Below the pieces are notes generated by a model. That model was not told the origin of the DNA. It did no database searches and worked only from the letters and a program-made list of their open reading frames with translations. A stretch of DNA of 42,009 nucleotides from assembly GCF_000723165.1 (NCBI RefSeq), contig NZ_HG322949.1:4703747-4745755 (forward strand), read 5' to 3'. This DNA comes from Janthinobacterium agaricidamnosum NBRC 102515 = DSM 9628 (GTDB lineage Bacteria; Pseudomonadota; Gammaproteobacteria; Burkholderiales; Burkholderiaceae_D). Position numbers and translations under genes: made by a program. Every line of letters begins with the position of its first letter. Within the stretch, counting starts at the first letter, position 1. Shown here piece after piece: positions 16,807 through 26,929 of the stretch.

Positions 16807-17595
16807 TCAGTGCGCTGACAATGGCTCCGCCGACTGGCCCAGTTGTTGCCAGTAATCGCGTTCCAGCCTGACGATATCGACCTCCCTGGCCGCGTCGTTG
16901 AATTGTTTCTGCAATGCCAGTCCTTCAGCATTGCGCTTGAAACAGACATGCAAGGGGCGCTGCTTGAAGACCGCATCATTGACGGCGATCCGTTCGCGTT
17001 CCAGCTTGGTGATGTCGGTCTCCATCAAATGCTGCAGCACACGGCGTTCAATGACGATGGCCCGGAAACGCTTGAGCAATAACTTCTTCAAATTCATCGC
17101 GTCGCTGACTCCTGGCTCGACCGTCAATCCGCCGCGCGCGGCCAGCTCGTCGAATTGCTCGTCGTTGGCATAACCGGAGACCGTGCCGATTTTCATGTTT
17201 TTCAGGTCGGGCACACTGCTGGCCCGCAGCGGCTGGTCTTTCAAATACGCCAGTACCAACTGGCTGCTGGAGAGCGGGACCGAAAAATGGCAGAGCTGTT
17301 CCCGTTCCCGGTTGCGCCATACCGGCAAGAAGCCTGCGTAGCGCGCATCGCCGAGTCCCGACTCGATCACCCTTTTCCATGGAAAATAATTAAAGATGAC
17401 CTGATAGCCGATACGCTCGAACACCGCGCTGACGACGGCGCCGGACAAGCCTTCGGACGGCGATTGTTTTGAAATGAATGGCGGCCAGTCTTCGGCCGCG
17501 AAACGTATCAGCGGCGCAGCGGTGACAGGCTGGCACCAAGCAGCCCCCTGGCAAATGGAGAAAGCAACGATACGCAAGATGCTTGATACGCTCAC
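16807..17595 (-). CDS. Periplasmic substrate-binding protein (SBP_bac_3 type)
   Basis: 262 aa from GTG 17595, chosen because GGAGGA lies five bases upstream and a clean signal peptide follows (SILRIVAFSICQGAAW, cleavage about TAA). An ATG 33 bp upstream has no ribosome site. The mature part resembles the family-3 amino-acid-binding proteins: FAAEDWPPFISK, GLSGAVVSAVFERIGYQVIF, PWKRVIESGLGDARYAGFLPVWRNRER and MKIGTVSGYANDE. No transporter permease or ATPase is nearby, so it may be an orphan binding protein or sensor. It is divergent from rsxB. Confidence 0.78.
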   Translation of the reverse strand: MSVSSILRIVAFSICQGAAWCQPVTAAPLIRFAAEDWPPFISKQSPSEGLSGAVVSAVFERIGYQVIFNYFPWKRVIESGLGDARYAGFLPVWRNREREQLCHFSVPLSSSQLVLAYLKDQPLRASSVPDLKNMKIGTVSGYANDEQFDELAARGGLTVEPGVSDAMNLKKLLLKRFRAIVIERRVLQHLMETDITKLERERIAVNDAVFKQRPLHVCFKRNAEGLALQKQFNDAAREVDIVRLERDYWQQLGQSAEPLSAH

Positions 17596-17811
17596 TACTT
17601 TCCTCCGGGCCAGCTTACACGATGACATCAAGTTGCGAATTAGTCATGCTCCCATAGATTGCCAATATTTCAAAGTTGTATTTACATCCTCTTGTCCGGC
17701 GCCTGTTCGACTGATGCTTGACAGCCGCGCCATCCCCACTCGGGACGAGGTTTTTTACTTATGCCGCCCGCATATATCGGATAATGACGTTTTCGTGTAT
17801 TCAAGATCACC

Positions 17812-18522
17812 GTGCCGCATCCAGACCCCAAATCACTTGCCGACAAGATTGAAGACCTGCTGCCGCAAACGCAATGCACCAAGTGCGGCTTTAGCGGCTG
17901 CCGGCCGTATGCCGAGGCGATCGCCGCCGATACAGCCGACATCAACCAATGCCCGCCCGGCGGCGCCGAAGGCGTGGCCCGGCTGGCCAATCTGCTCGGC
18001 CGCAAGGTCATTCCGCTCAATCCGGTCAACGGCTACGAACGTCCGCGTTCGCTGGCCTTCATCGACGAATCGCTGTGTATCGGCTGTACGCTGTGCATCC
18101 AGGCTTGCCCGGTCGACGCCATCATCGGCGCGGCCAAGCAGATGCACACCATCGTGCCCAGCCTGTGCACCGGCTGCGACTTGTGCGTGGCGCCGTGCCC
18201 GGTCGATTGCATCGTCATGTATCCGGTAACGGACGCACAGACCGGCTGGGATGCGTGGAGCGCCGGACAGGCTGCCGACGCCCGTGCGCGGCATGATTTC
18301 CGCGCCATGCGGCTGCGCCGCGACAGCGCCGAAAACGACGCCCGGCTGGCGGCCAAGGCGGTCGCCAAGATGCAGGCGGTGCAGGAATTGAACCCGGCCA
18401 CGCCGGAAGAACTCGCCGAAAAAGAACGCAAGCGCGCCATCATCGCGGCCGCCATGGAACGGGCGCGCCTGAAAGCCGCCGCCAATGCCAGTAGTGACAA
18501 CAACGAGAAAAAAGACGCATGA
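17812..18522 (+). CDS. rsxB: Soluble RnfB/RsxB-like iron-sulfur protein
   Basis: 236 aa, GTG start at 17812. The first cluster motif [16 protein letters not shown] (residues about 22-37) plus Cys48 is the RnfB-type 4Fe-4S site; [16 protein letters not shown] and [16 protein letters not shown] form a two-cluster ferredoxin. The N-terminal membrane helix of canonical RnfB is absent, and no other rnf/rsx gene lies here, so this is the stand-alone betaproteobacterial version. The C-terminal third is a charged Ala/Glu/Arg helix. Its stop overlaps the nth start (ATGA), linking it to an iron-sulfur DNA-repair enzyme. Confidence 0.88.
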   Translation: MPHPDPKSLADKIEDLLPQTQCTKCGFSGCRPYAEAIAADTADINQCPPGGAEGVARLANLLGRKVIPLNPVNGYERPRSLAFIDESLCIGCTLCIQACPVDAIIGAAKQMHTIVPSLCTGCDLCVAPCPVDCIVMYPVTDAQTGWDAWSAGQAADARARHDFRAMRLRRDSAENDARLAAKAVAKMQAVQELNPATPEELAEKERKRAIIAAAMERARLKAAANASSDNNEKKDA

Positions 18523-19166
18523 ACGCCGCCAAACGCCTGGAAATCTTTACCCGCTTTCGCAACGCCAATCCCAAGCCGGCCACCGAACTCGAATACACCA
18601 CGCCGTTCGAATTATTGATCGCGGTGCTGCTGTCGGCCCAGGCCACCGATGTGTCGGTCAACAAGGCGACCCGCCGCCTGTATCCGGTGGCAAACACGCC
18701 AGCCGCCATGCTGGCGCTCGGCGTCGATGAATTGATGACGTATATCCAGACCATCGGCCTGTTCCGCACCAAGGCGAAAAACGTCATCGCCACCTGCCAG
18801 ATCCTGCTCGACCAGCACGGCGGTGACGTGCCGCGCGAGCGGACCGCGCTGGAAGCGTTGCCCGGCGTCGGCCGCAAGACCGCCAATGTGGTAATGAATA
18901 CCGCGTTTGGCGAACCGACCATCGCGGTCGATACGCATATCTTCCGGGTCTCGAACCGCACCGGCATCGCGCCGGGCAAGAATGTCGATATCGTCGAGCA
19001 AAAACTGCTCAAGTTCGTGCCCACGGAATTCTTGCTGGACGCGCATCACTGGCTGATCTTGCATGGCCGCTACACCTGCATCGCGCGCAAGCCGCAATGC
19101 TGGAATTGCATGATCGCCGATGTGTGCGACTACAAGAGCAAGTCGCCGATGCCGGCGGTGGTGTAG
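18519..19166 (+). CDS. nth: Endonuclease III
   Basis: 215 aa. The helix-hairpin-helix [12 protein letters not shown] contains the catalytic Lys120, and Asp138 is in VDTHIFRV, the same numbering as the E. coli enzyme. The C-terminal [17 protein letters not shown] gives the C-x6-C-x2-C-x5-C ligand set of the 4Fe-4S cluster. It excises oxidised pyrimidines and cuts the abasic site in base-excision repair. The start overlaps rsxB by four bases. It converges on proB with a 16-bp gap and no visible terminator. Confidence 0.95.
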   Translation: MNAAKRLEIFTRFRNANPKPATELEYTTPFELLIAVLLSAQATDVSVNKATRRLYPVANTPAAMLALGVDELMTYIQTIGLFRTKAKNVIATCQILLDQHGGDVPRERTALEALPGVGRKTANVVMNTAFGEPTIAVDTHIFRVSNRTGIAPGKNVDIVEQKLLKFVPTEFLLDAHHWLILHGRYTCIARKPQCWNCMIADVCDYKSKSPMPAVV

Positions 19167-19182
19167 GTCAATAGCGCAGGCC

Positions 19183-20301
19183 TTACAACAGCACCATATT
19201 GTCGCGGTGTATCAATTCCGGGCCTTCCATGAAGCCGAGGATCGCTTCGATTTCGGCCGATGGCTTGCGCATGATGCGCCGCGTTTCGGCGCTGGTGTAA
19301 TTCGACAGCCCGCGCGCCAGCGGATTGCCCGCTGCATCGACACAGGTGATCACCGCACCGCGGCCGAATTCGCCGGTAACGCCGGTAACGCCGATCGGCA
19401 ACAGCGATTTACCCTCGCGGCTCAGCTTTTGCACCGCGCCCGCATCCAGCACCACCACGCCGGCGGTATGCAAATGATCGGCCATCCATTGCTTGCGCGC
19501 CGTCAAGTGGCCGGTCAGCGCGCGTAATTCGGTGCCGATCGCCTCGCCCTGTGCCAGGCGGCTCAGCACGTCGCTGTCGCGGCCCCAGGCGATGATGGTA
19601 TGGGCGCCCGACTTGGCGGCGCGCTTGGCGGCCAGGATCTTGGTCAGCATGCCGCCCCGTCCCAGGCTGCTGCCGGCGCCGCCGGCCATCGCTTCCAGCG
19701 CCGGGTCGCCGGCCTGGCCTTCGGTGATCAGATAAGCGTTCGGGTCCTTGCGCGGGTCGGCCGAGAACAGGCCGTGCTGGTCGGTCAAAATCACCAGCGC
19801 ATCGGCTTCGATCAGGTTGGCGACCAGCGCGCCGAGCGTGTCGTTGTCGCCGAACTTGATTTCATCGGTGACCACGGTATCGTTTTCATTGATGATCGGC
19901 ACCACGCCGAGACGCAGCAAGGTGGTCAGGGTCGAGCGGGCGTTCAGGTAGCGTTCGCGGTCGGCCAGGTCGGCATGCGTCAGCAGCACTTGCGCGGTGC
20001 CCAGCTGGTGGGCGCGGAAACTGCTTTCATAGATTTGCGCCAGGCCCATCTGGCCGACGGCGGCGCAGGCCTGCAATTCGTGGATATCGGTCGGGCGCTG
20101 CTCAAAGCCGAGGCGCAGCATGCCTTCGGCAATCGCGCCGGAACTGACCAGCACCACTTGCTTGCCGAGTGCGCGCAAGCCGGCGATTTGCGCCGCCCAG
20201 CGGGCGATGGCGGCATGGTCCAGGCCGCGGCCATCGTTGGTGACCAGCGAAGAACCGACTTTGATGATGATGCGGGTGGCGTTTTGAATCACGGAATTCA
20301 T
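19183..20301 (-). CDS. proB: Glutamate 5-kinase with PUA domain
   Basis: 372 aa. The amino-acid kinase domain starts [12 protein letters not shown], with [34 protein letters not shown], and [22 protein letters not shown] as substrate and nucleotide motifs. The last 90 residues (from about 280) form the PUA domain of full-length ProB. It catalyses the first step of proline synthesis. It is the last gene of the rplU-rpmA-obg direction, 13 bp after a small membrane protein gene. Confidence 0.95.
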   Translation of the reverse strand: MNSVIQNATRIIIKVGSSLVTNDGRGLDHAAIARWAAQIAGLRALGKQVVLVSSGAIAEGMLRLGFEQRPTDIHELQACAAVGQMGLAQIYESSFRAHQLGTAQVLLTHADLADRERYLNARSTLTTLLRLGVVPIINENDTVVTDEIKFGDNDTLGALVANLIEADALVILTDQHGLFSADPRKDPNAYLITEGQAGDPALEAMAGGAGSSLGRGGMLTKILAAKRAAKSGAHTIIAWGRDSDVLSRLAQGEAIGTELRALTGHLTARKQWMADHLHTAGVVVLDAGAVQKLSREGKSLLPIGVTGVTGEFGRGAVITCVDAAGNPLARGLSNYTSAETRRIMRKPSAEIEAILGFMEGPELIHRDNMVLL

Positions 20302-20314
20302 GGGACGACGGCTC

Positions 20315-20746
20315 TTATCTGTTGGCGTGCGGCCGCAGCAGCAGCAAGACCAGCCCGCCGACCACTTCGACTCCGCACATGACTAACAAAAAACCCTGGG
20401 GCCAGCCAAACGGGATCAGCGCCAATAAGCGGCCAACCGGCTGCGCCAGGACAAACATTGCAGTGATATCGCCGAGGATGGGCGGTTGGCCCGGCCTTGC
20501 CGCCAGCAGCGCCAGTCCCGCGGTGGCGAGCCAGACGCCGACATAGATCGCGTAAAACTGGCTGTAGCCGTTAACGCCATTCAAAAAAAAGCCCAGCCCG
20601 GACGCCATGTCGTCGGCGAACAGCAGGGAAAAGAACGCGCTCAAGCCGTAGCCGAGCGCGATCAGGCGCAGCAAGCCGCGCCGCAGCGCCAGCTTGCGCG
20701 CCGCCATGGTGGTCTTGGCCGCAGCCTTGGCCAGCACGGCACTCAT
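20315..20746 (-). CDS. Small four-helix membrane protein (DUF4345-like)
   Basis: 143 aa with a basic N-terminus ([10 protein letters not shown]) and four hydrophobic segments at about 27-45, 62-83, 92-112 and 117-137. The pattern [29 protein letters not shown] resembles DUF4345-type membrane proteins, for which no function is known. It sits between obg (34 bp) and proB (13 bp) on the same strand and is probably co-transcribed with both. Confidence 0.7.
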   Translation of the reverse strand: MSAVLAKAAAKTTMAARKLALRRGLLRLIALGYGLSAFFSLLFADDMASGLGFFLNGVNGYSQFYAIYVGVWLATAGLALLAARPGQPPILGDITAMFVLAQPVGRLLALIPFGWPQGFLLVMCGVEVVGGLVLLLLRPHANR

Positions 20747-20780
20747 GCCGGAATCCGCATCGGGAGGGCTGCTTTCACAC

Positions 20781-21956
<1,176 letters not shown>

Positions 21957-21998
21957 TTACGTCATGCGATCACAGCGGAGCAAACGCCCCGCGATGAA

Positions 21999-22271
21999 TT
22001 ACGCTGGTACTGCTTCGTGTGGTACAACGGTCACGAATTGCTTCGAGCCAACACCTTTGACCACGAACTTCACTTTGCCCGCGACCAGCGCGAACAGGGT
22101 GTGGTCCTTGCCGGTGCCTACGCCTTCGCCGGCGCGCACTGGGGTGCCGCGTTGACGAATGATGATGCCGCCAGCATTGATCGTTTGACCGCCATAAACC
22201 TTGACGCCGAGGCGTTTTGATTCTGAATCACGGCCGTTGCGCGTTGTGCCGCCGCCTTTTTTATGTGCCAT
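21999..22271 (-). CDS. rpmA: 50S ribosomal protein L27
   Basis: 90 aa. MAHKKGGG at the N-terminus, then [29 protein letters not shown] and [12 protein letters not shown] are the invariant L27 stretches. The N-terminal tail reaches the peptidyl transferase centre. It lies 41 bp after rplU in the normal order and is followed by a hairpin terminator before obg. Confidence 0.97.
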   Translation of the reverse strand: MAHKKGGGTTRNGRDSESKRLGVKVYGGQTINAGGIIIRQRGTPVRAGEGVGTGKDHTLFALVAGKVKFVVKGVGSKQFVTVVPHEAVPA

Positions 22272-22312
22272 TTAAGACTCCTTGATAGCTGATTTAATTC
22301 AAACAGCGGCGA

Positions 22313-22624
22313 TTAGCCGTTGATCGAAACGATTTGGATTTCGGTAAAATTCTGGCGATGGCCTTGATGCTTTTGGTAGTGCTTACGACGACGCATCTTG
22401 AAAATTTTGACCTTATCATGGCGACCATGCGCCACAACCGTAACCAGTACCGTTGCACCTTCGACCAATGGCGCACCAAACTTGATGGTGTCGCCCGCGC
22501 CTACTGCGAGAACTTGATCGATGGTGATTTCGGAACCAATGTCTGCCGGTATCTGTTCTACTTTAAGTTTTTCGCCAGCGACAACTTTGTATTGTTTGCC
22601 ACCGGTTTTTATGACCGCGTACAT
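22313..22624 (-). CDS. rplU: 50S ribosomal protein L21
   Basis: 103 aa from ATG 22624; the frame is open upstream but [14 protein letters not shown] is the family N-terminus. The basic C-terminus [17 protein letters not shown] binds 23S rRNA. First gene of rplU-rpmA-obg, with a near-consensus promoter 80-110 bp upstream and a divergent ispB. Confidence 0.97.
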   Translation of the reverse strand: MYAVIKTGGKQYKVVAGEKLKVEQIPADIGSEITIDQVLAVGAGDTIKFGAPLVEGATVLVTVVAHGRHDKVKIFKMRRRKHYQKHQGHRQNFTEIQIVSING

Positions 22625-22705
22625 GATTTGAAACCTCATCAAATGTTGAAAGAATTTGTCCCACGGAACCGCAAAGCAAGCTGTACTGATCCGGGAGAAC
22701 CTGCG

Positions 22706-22734
22706 ATTATACATGGATGACAAAAACGCGTCAA
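22706..22734 (-). promoter_or_regulatory. Promoter of rplU-rpmA(-obg)
   Basis: TTGACG (-35, 22729-22734), a 17-bp spacer, and TATAAT (-10, 22706-22711) on the minus strand: eleven of twelve consensus bases at ideal spacing. The start site would be near 22699, giving a leader of about 75 nt. Fits the high expression of ribosomal proteins. Confidence 0.8.
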
Positions 22735-22889
22735 AAACTATTCACAAAAAAGTTTTCTCGTGGTATGTCGGCAACTGGACGGCAGCGCCAATTTGCCCAA
22801 AAAAGCGGCAAAAAAACGTGATTTTGCGCGAAAACGACTCAAAAAGTCGTCCGTCATGGGCAAACGTCACGCAGTCACTAGGCTTGTCG

Positions 22890-22895
22890 TATAAT
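22890..22895 (+). promoter_or_regulatory. Consensus -10 box upstream of ispB
   Basis: TATAAT at 22890-22895, 31 bp before the ispB TTG start. No clear -35 element is seen. Confidence 0.4.
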
Positions 22896-22926
22896 CGCGG
22901 CACCCACAATCTAATGCAGGTTCGCC

Positions 22927-23916
22927 TTGTCTGACGCTAACACCAACGCTAATCAAAACCTCATCGCACAAACGATTGCCGCCGACATGGACGCAGTCAA
23001 CACGGTGATCCGCCAAAAATTGCATTCCGAAGTCAGCCTGATCAACCAGATCGCGGAATACATCATCAGCGCGGGCGGCAAACGCATACGCCCCGTGTTA
23101 GTGTTGCTGGTCGCCAACGCACACGCGTATCGCGGCACCGAGCACCACGAATTGGCGGCGGTGGTCGAATTCATCCATACCGCGACCCTGCTGCACGACG
23201 ACGTGGTCGACGAATCGTCGATGCGCCGCGGCCGCCAGACCGCCAACGCGCTATTCGGCAATGCCGCGTCGGTGCTGGTCGGCGACTTCCTGCATTCGCG
23301 CTCGTTCCAATTGATGGTAGCGCTGGATAATATGCGCGTCATGCAAATCCTGTCGGACGCCACCAACGTCATCGCCGAAGGCGAAGTGTTGCAGCTTCTT
23401 AATATGCACGACCCGGACGTGACCCAGGAAAGCTATCTGCGCGTGATCCGCTCCAAGACCGCCAAGCTGTTCGAAGCGTCGGCGCAACTGGGCGCGCTGA
23501 TCGCCGGCGCCAGCGAAGCGGATATCGCCGCGGCGGCAGAATATGGCAACTCGCTGGGCACCGCCTTCCAATTGATCGACGACGTGCTCGACTACGCCGG
23601 CGACGCCGCCGAAATCGGCAAGAACGTCGGTGATGACTTGCGCGAAGGCAAACCGACCTTGCCATTGATTTACCTGATGGAAAACGGCACGCCGGAACAA
23701 CGCGAACTGGTGCGCAACTGCATCGAGCAAGGCGATGAACAGCATTTCGAAGCGATCCTGGCCGCCGTCACCAGCAGCGGCGCACTCGACTTCACCCGCC
23801 GCGAAGCGGAAGCCGCCGCCCGGCGCGCCGCCGATGCGGTATCCGGCTGGCCGGACAGCGTCTATAAACAGGCGCTGCTGGGATTGTGCAGTTTCGCGGT
23901 CGACCGCAACCACTGA
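22927..23916 (+). CDS. ispB: Octaprenyl-type polyprenyl diphosphate synthase
   Basis: 329 aa. Both Asp-rich prenyl-diphosphate/Mg2+ motifs are present: LLHDDVVDE at about 80-88 and LIDDVLDY at about 218-225, together with GGKRIRP. It builds the long isoprenoid chain of ubiquinone. The start is TTG 22927, which reproduces the family N-terminus (N-rich leader, then AADMDAVNTVIRQKL); the first in-frame ATG would remove about 20 conserved residues. Divergent from rplU, as is common. A terminator follows. Confidence 0.93.
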   Translation: MSDANTNANQNLIAQTIAADMDAVNTVIRQKLHSEVSLINQIAEYIISAGGKRIRPVLVLLVANAHAYRGTEHHELAAVVEFIHTATLLHDDVVDESSMRRGRQTANALFGNAASVLVGDFLHSRSFQLMVALDNMRVMQILSDATNVIAEGEVLQLLNMHDPDVTQESYLRVIRSKTAKLFEASAQLGALIAGASEADIAAAAEYGNSLGTAFQLIDDVLDYAGDAAEIGKNVGDDLREGKPTLPLIYLMENGTPEQRELVRNCIEQGDEQHFEAILAAVTSSGALDFTRREAEAAARRAADAVSGWPDSVYKQALLGLCSFAVDRNH

Positions 23917-23947
23917 TGAATGCCAGTGAAGTCAGGAAGTAAATAGA

Positions 23948-23970
23948 ACGGCGCTTCGGGCGCCGTTTTT
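23948..23970 (+). terminator. Intrinsic terminator of ispB
   Basis: ACGGCGC (23948-23954), loop TTCGG, GCGCCGT (23960-23966), then T to 23970. Confidence 0.88.
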
Positions 23971-23994
23971 CATGCCCGCCAGGCTGCACGCATT

Positions 23995-24693
23995 TCAGAT
24001 CGGCGCCGCCGCCATGTTCGGCTGCGTTTCCTTGCGTTCGCTGTAGCGGCTGGTCAGATAATCCGACCGGTCGCGCACCAGCAAGGTGAACTTGTACAGT
24101 TCTTCCATCACATCGACCAGCCGTTCGTAATAAGCGGACGGCTTCATGCGGCCTTCCTCGTCGAATTCCTGGTAGGCCTTGGCCACCGACGACTGGTTCG
24201 GGATCGTCACCATGCGCATCCAGCGGCCCAGCACGCGCAAGCCATTGACCGCATTGAACGATTGCGAACCGCCCGACACTTGCATCAGCGCCAGCGTGCG
24301 GCCCTGGGTCGGCCGCAGCGCGCCGATTTCCAGCGGCAGCCAGTCGATCTGCGACTTGAACACCGCGCTCATCGCGCCATGCCGTTCCGGACTGCACCAC
24401 ACCTGCCCTTCCGACCAGCCCGACAAGGCGCGCAACTCCTGTACCTTCGGATGGTCGGCCGGCACGCTGTCGACCATCGGCAAGCCGCGCGGATCGAACA
24501 CCCGGGTCTCGGCGCCGAAGCGCTGCAGGATGCGCTCCGCTTCCAGCGTCAGCAGCTTGCTGAAGGATCGCTCGCGCAGCGAACCGTACAGCAGCAAGAT
24601 GCGCGGCGCATGGGACGATAGCGCGGTCGGCTCCAGCTTGGCCAAGGTCGGCACATCGAGGTGCGCCAGGCTAATGTTCGGCAAGTTATCCAT
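23995..24693 (-). CDS. arsH: ArsH, NADPH-dependent flavin reductase
   Basis: 232 aa from ATG 24693; [17 protein letters not shown] is the usual ArsH beginning, so the longer open frame is not used. FMN is held by [10 protein letters not shown] at 36-45, and [20 protein letters not shown] is the second family signature. ArsH enzymes oxidise trivalent organoarsenicals with NADPH/FMN and protect against arsenic and oxidative stress. The start overlaps the arsC stop by 8 bp, making it the third gene of arsR-arsC-arsH. Confidence 0.92.
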   Translation of the reverse strand: MDNLPNISLAHLDVPTLAKLEPTALSSHAPRILLLYGSLRERSFSKLLTLEAERILQRFGAETRVFDPRGLPMVDSVPADHPKVQELRALSGWSEGQVWCSPERHGAMSAVFKSQIDWLPLEIGALRPTQGRTLALMQVSGGSQSFNAVNGLRVLGRWMRMVTIPNQSSVAKAYQEFDEEGRMKPSAYYERLVDVMEELYKFTLLVRDRSDYLTSRYSERKETQPNMAAAPI

Positions 24694-25117
24694 GCTTGCC
24701 GACACGCTGGCCAGTGGCGTCGATGACCACCTCGCCATCTTCCTTGCTGAACGGCGCCGCTTGCGGCGACGGCAGGATATCGAGCACCAGTTCCGACGGA
24801 CGGCACAGCCGCACGCCTAGCCCGGTGACGACGATGGGACGGTTGATCAGGATCGGATGCGCCATCATCGCATCGAGCAAGGCGTCATCGCTCAGCGCCC
24901 GATCGGCCAGGCCCAGCTCGTCATACAGATCGCCCTTGTCGCGCATCACGCCGCGCACCGTCAAGCCGGCTTGCGCGGCCAGGCTGGCCAGCAATGCGCG
25001 CGAGGGCGGCTGCTGGACGTAATCGATGATCACCGGCTCGATGCCGGCATTGCGTATCATCGCCAGCGTATTGCGCGACGTGCCGCAGGCGGTGTTGTGA
25101 TAGATGATAGTTGTCAT
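24686..25117 (-). CDS. arsC: Arsenate reductase, glutaredoxin-coupled ArsC
   Basis: 143 aa from ATG 25117. Catalytic Cys11 is in [11 protein letters not shown], and RLCRPSE near 110 supplies the arsenate-binding arginines of the E. coli R773-type enzyme. It reduces arsenate to arsenite with glutathione/glutaredoxin. It begins 25 bp after arsR. The product arsenite normally needs an efflux pump (ArsB or Acr3), but none is present in this window. Confidence 0.94.
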   Translation of the reverse strand: MTTIIYHNTACGTSRNTLAMIRNAGIEPVIIDYVQQPPSRALLASLAAQAGLTVRGVMRDKGDLYDELGLADRALSDDALLDAMMAHPILINRPIVVTGLGVRLCRPSELVLDILPSPQAAPFSKEDGEVVIDATGQRVGKHG

Positions 25118-25142
25118 GTTGCGATCCTTGTGTGATGCCGGT

Positions 25143-25463
25143 TCAGCCCGGCGTGCAAACCGTGCCGGGTGTACAGGCGACGCCGCCACAGCAGTTTTCA
25201 GTTAAAAAAGCCAGCAAGCCGTTCATGCTGTCGTAATTGGCGGAATAAATGATCGAGCGGCCAGCCTTGGCCGCCGTCACCATATTGGCGTGCGCCAATT
25301 CCTTCAAATGAAACGACAGCGACGACGGCGCGATATCCAGCGCCTCGGCGATCTTGCTGGCCGCCAGCCCCTCCGGCCCGGCTTGCACCAGCAAGCGAAA
25401 TACCGCCAGACGCGATTCTTGCGCCAGCGCGGCGAGGGAGATGATTGCAGTTGAAGTTTCCAT
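25143..25463 (-). CDS. arsR: ArsR-family arsenite-responsive repressor
   Basis: 106 aa from ATG 25463. The winged helix includes SKIAEALDIAPSSLSFHLKELAHANMV. The classical ELCVCDL arsenite site is missing; instead the C-terminus has Cys91, Cys92, Cys97 and Cys103, close to the C-terminal three-Cys site described for the Acidithiobacillus-type ArsR. It represses arsR-arsC-arsH. A palindrome covers the -10 region and the start codon, so autoregulation is expected. No Shine-Dalgarno is visible, and the predicted transcription start falls on the ATG. Confidence 0.9.
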   Translation of the reverse strand: METSTAIISLAALAQESRLAVFRLLVQAGPEGLAASKIAEALDIAPSSLSFHLKELAHANMVTAAKAGRSIIYSANYDSMNGLLAFLTENCCGGVACTPGTVCTPG

Positions 25464-25498
25464 ACTTCGATAATAGTCGAAATATTTGATGTTTGCAA
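25462..25498 (-). promoter_or_regulatory. ars promoter and ArsR operator
   Basis: Minus strand: -35 TTGCAA (25493-25498), 17-bp spacer, -10 TATTAT (25470-25475). The palindrome ATACTTCGA-taatag-TCGAAATAT (25462-25485, one mismatch) overlays the -10 and reaches the ATG at 25461-25463. Binding there would block RNA polymerase. Only six bases separate the -10 from the start codon. Confidence 0.7.
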
Positions 25499-25605
25499 GC
25501 GATATGGACTGCCTGGATGCAACGCAAGGAAGCATCGCTTGGGCGGGTCGGAGCATGCGGCGCGCTTGAAAAACCGCGCGCCATCTGCTGTAATCATACC
25601 AGGAG

Positions 25606-25682
25606 CGGGGTGTGGCTCAGCTTGGTAGAGCGCTGCGTTCGGGACGCAGAGGCCGGAGGTTCGAATCCTCTCACCCCGACCA
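25606..25682 (+). tRNA. tRNA-Pro (anticodon CGG)
   Basis: 77 nt including encoded CCA. The acceptor stem CGGGGTG pairs with CACCCCG; the anticodon arm CTGCG-TTCGGGA-CGCAG exposes CGG; the T arm is CGGAGG/TTCGAAT-type with GGTTCGAATCC, and the D arm contains GGCTCAGCTTGGTAGAGC. All four arms fold. It lies between the ars operon and a convergent GNAT gene. Confidence 0.95.
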
Positions 25683-25803
25683 GAAACATCAATGAGCGCA
25701 CGATGCCGCAACAATACTGCAGCCATCAACTACGGCAGTCAAGCCGAAAACAAAGCGTCCATCAAGTCAGGGGCGAGCGCCGGCCTGTTCGGTACAGTCC
25801 CAG

Positions 25804-26238
25804 TCATGCATTCTCGCCACCGCAACGCAGCAGGGAATAGCGGTCGATATCGGTCCTGAGCTTCCAGCCCTGGCGCTGCCAATAAGCGTGCGCTTGCTGA
25901 TTGCCTTTGATAACGTCGAGATGGACCTTGGCGATGCCAAGGCCTTCCAGCGCGGCCAGGCATTTCTCGACCAGCGCGCTGGCGATGCCCAGCCGCCGGT
26001 GCTCGGGCAGCACCACCAGGTGCTGGAGATAACCACGGCGGCCGTCATGGCCGGACATGATACAAGCGACAGTACGACCTCCAAGCTCGGCAACGAAGCT
26101 CAGTTGCGGATTGCGGTCGAGATAGCGGCGGGTCGCCGCGCGCGAGTCGGCGTCGCGCAGCGATATACCCGGCGTGTTCCGCATCAGGTCCATCACCGCA
26201 TCGTAGTCTTCAATCAGCATCGGGCGAATTATGTACAT
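25804..26238 (-). CDS. GNAT-family N-acetyltransferase
   Basis: 144 aa with the GNAT fold in order: MYIIRPMLIEDYDAVMDLM, VACIMSGHDGRRGYLQHLVVLPEHRRLGIASALV (motif A with the R/Q-x-x-G-x-A acetyl-CoA loop) and VIKGNQQAHAYWQRQGW. It transfers acetyl from acetyl-CoA to an amine whose identity cannot be told. It is monocistronic, convergent to the tRNA and divergent from the small secreted protein gene. Confidence 0.88.
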   Translation of the reverse strand: MYIIRPMLIEDYDAVMDLMRNTPGISLRDADSRAATRRYLDRNPQLSFVAELGGRTVACIMSGHDGRRGYLQHLVVLPEHRRLGIASALVEKCLAALEGLGIAKVHLDVIKGNQQAHAYWQRQGWKLRTDIDRYSLLRCGGENA

Positions 26239-26353
26239 CCATTTTCCTCATCGAGTAATCTGCGCGGCAAAAGCCAGACATGGCTTCGCGACAAAGTTTA
26301 ATATAAAGTAAGCTCCCGTCTCCGCAAGACACGTATTGATCCACGAAGGCCCG

Positions 26354-26830
26354 ATGAAAGCCCTGCCGATACTCCTGCTGCTGTTCTATTCGCACTCCGC
26401 CCTCGCCGCCAATTATTGCGACTCGCCCCAATGGTCGATCGTCCACAACAAGAGTTACGACGACGTGCTGAAAATCGCCAAGGCGCGCGACAGGATTATC
26501 GATGTCGAATGCAGTTTCACCGATGCGATTGTCGGCATCATGAACGATGAAATCGGCATCGACCACTATACCGGGAGCCTGCTGATCGCCGATCACCGCG
26601 ACGAGCGCTTCGTCGTGACCAGCCGCGTCGGCGCCTACACGATCTTCACCTATCGCTATAACGACAAGCGCTTGCTGCAGTTTGCGATGAAGGACCATAG
26701 CTGGGCCGAAGGGGAAGAGTTCCAGGCCGGCGCCTACAAGATTACCGGCGTCAAGGAATTCAAGTCGCAAACCGGCTTCCCGGTCAAGTTGCTGGTGGCC
26801 CAGACTTTTCAGTTTTATGGGCCGAAATAA
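26354..26830 (+). CDS. Small secreted protein of unknown function
   Basis: 158 aa. ATG 26354 gives a signal peptide MKALPILLLLFYSHSALA, cleaved before ANYCD. The mature part has two cysteines (in NYCDSP and VECSF), is otherwise strand-rich with no recognised domain, and ends in VKLLVAQTFQFYGPK. Coding quality is good (G/C in third positions). I do not recognise the family. An upstream TTG would add six codons but is unlikely. Confidence 0.7.
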   Translation: MKALPILLLLFYSHSALAANYCDSPQWSIVHNKSYDDVLKIAKARDRIIDVECSFTDAIVGIMNDEIGIDHYTGSLLIADHRDERFVVTSRVGAYTIFTYRYNDKRLLQFAMKDHSWAEGEEFQAGAYKITGVKEFKSQTGFPVKLLVAQTFQFYGPK

Positions 26831-26852
26831 AGGACACCAATCCTCAATCCCT

Positions 26853-26876
26853 AAAAAAACCGCGCCATCCCGGCGG
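26853..26876 (-). terminator. Possible terminator beyond repeat copy 2
   Basis: On the minus strand a short GC stem (CGCC/GGCG with flanking G/C) is followed by seven T. If real, it was the terminator of the alpha/beta hydrolase before the repeat element separated them. Confidence 0.3.
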
Positions 26877-26929
26877 ACCAGCCGCAGCGCTTCGAACACG
26901 CGGCTAAAACGCATCTCGGCGGCGGCTTA

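Noticed and set aside
16807..17631. The longer start of the solute-binding protein at 17628.
   Set aside because: It has no ribosome site, while the GTG at 17595 has GGAGGA five bases upstream and gives a clean signal peptide.
17730..17756. A TTGACA box at about 17721 and a small hairpin with six T upstream of rsxB, as a small RNA gene.
   Set aside because: There is no -10 at proper spacing and the stem is only four base pairs.
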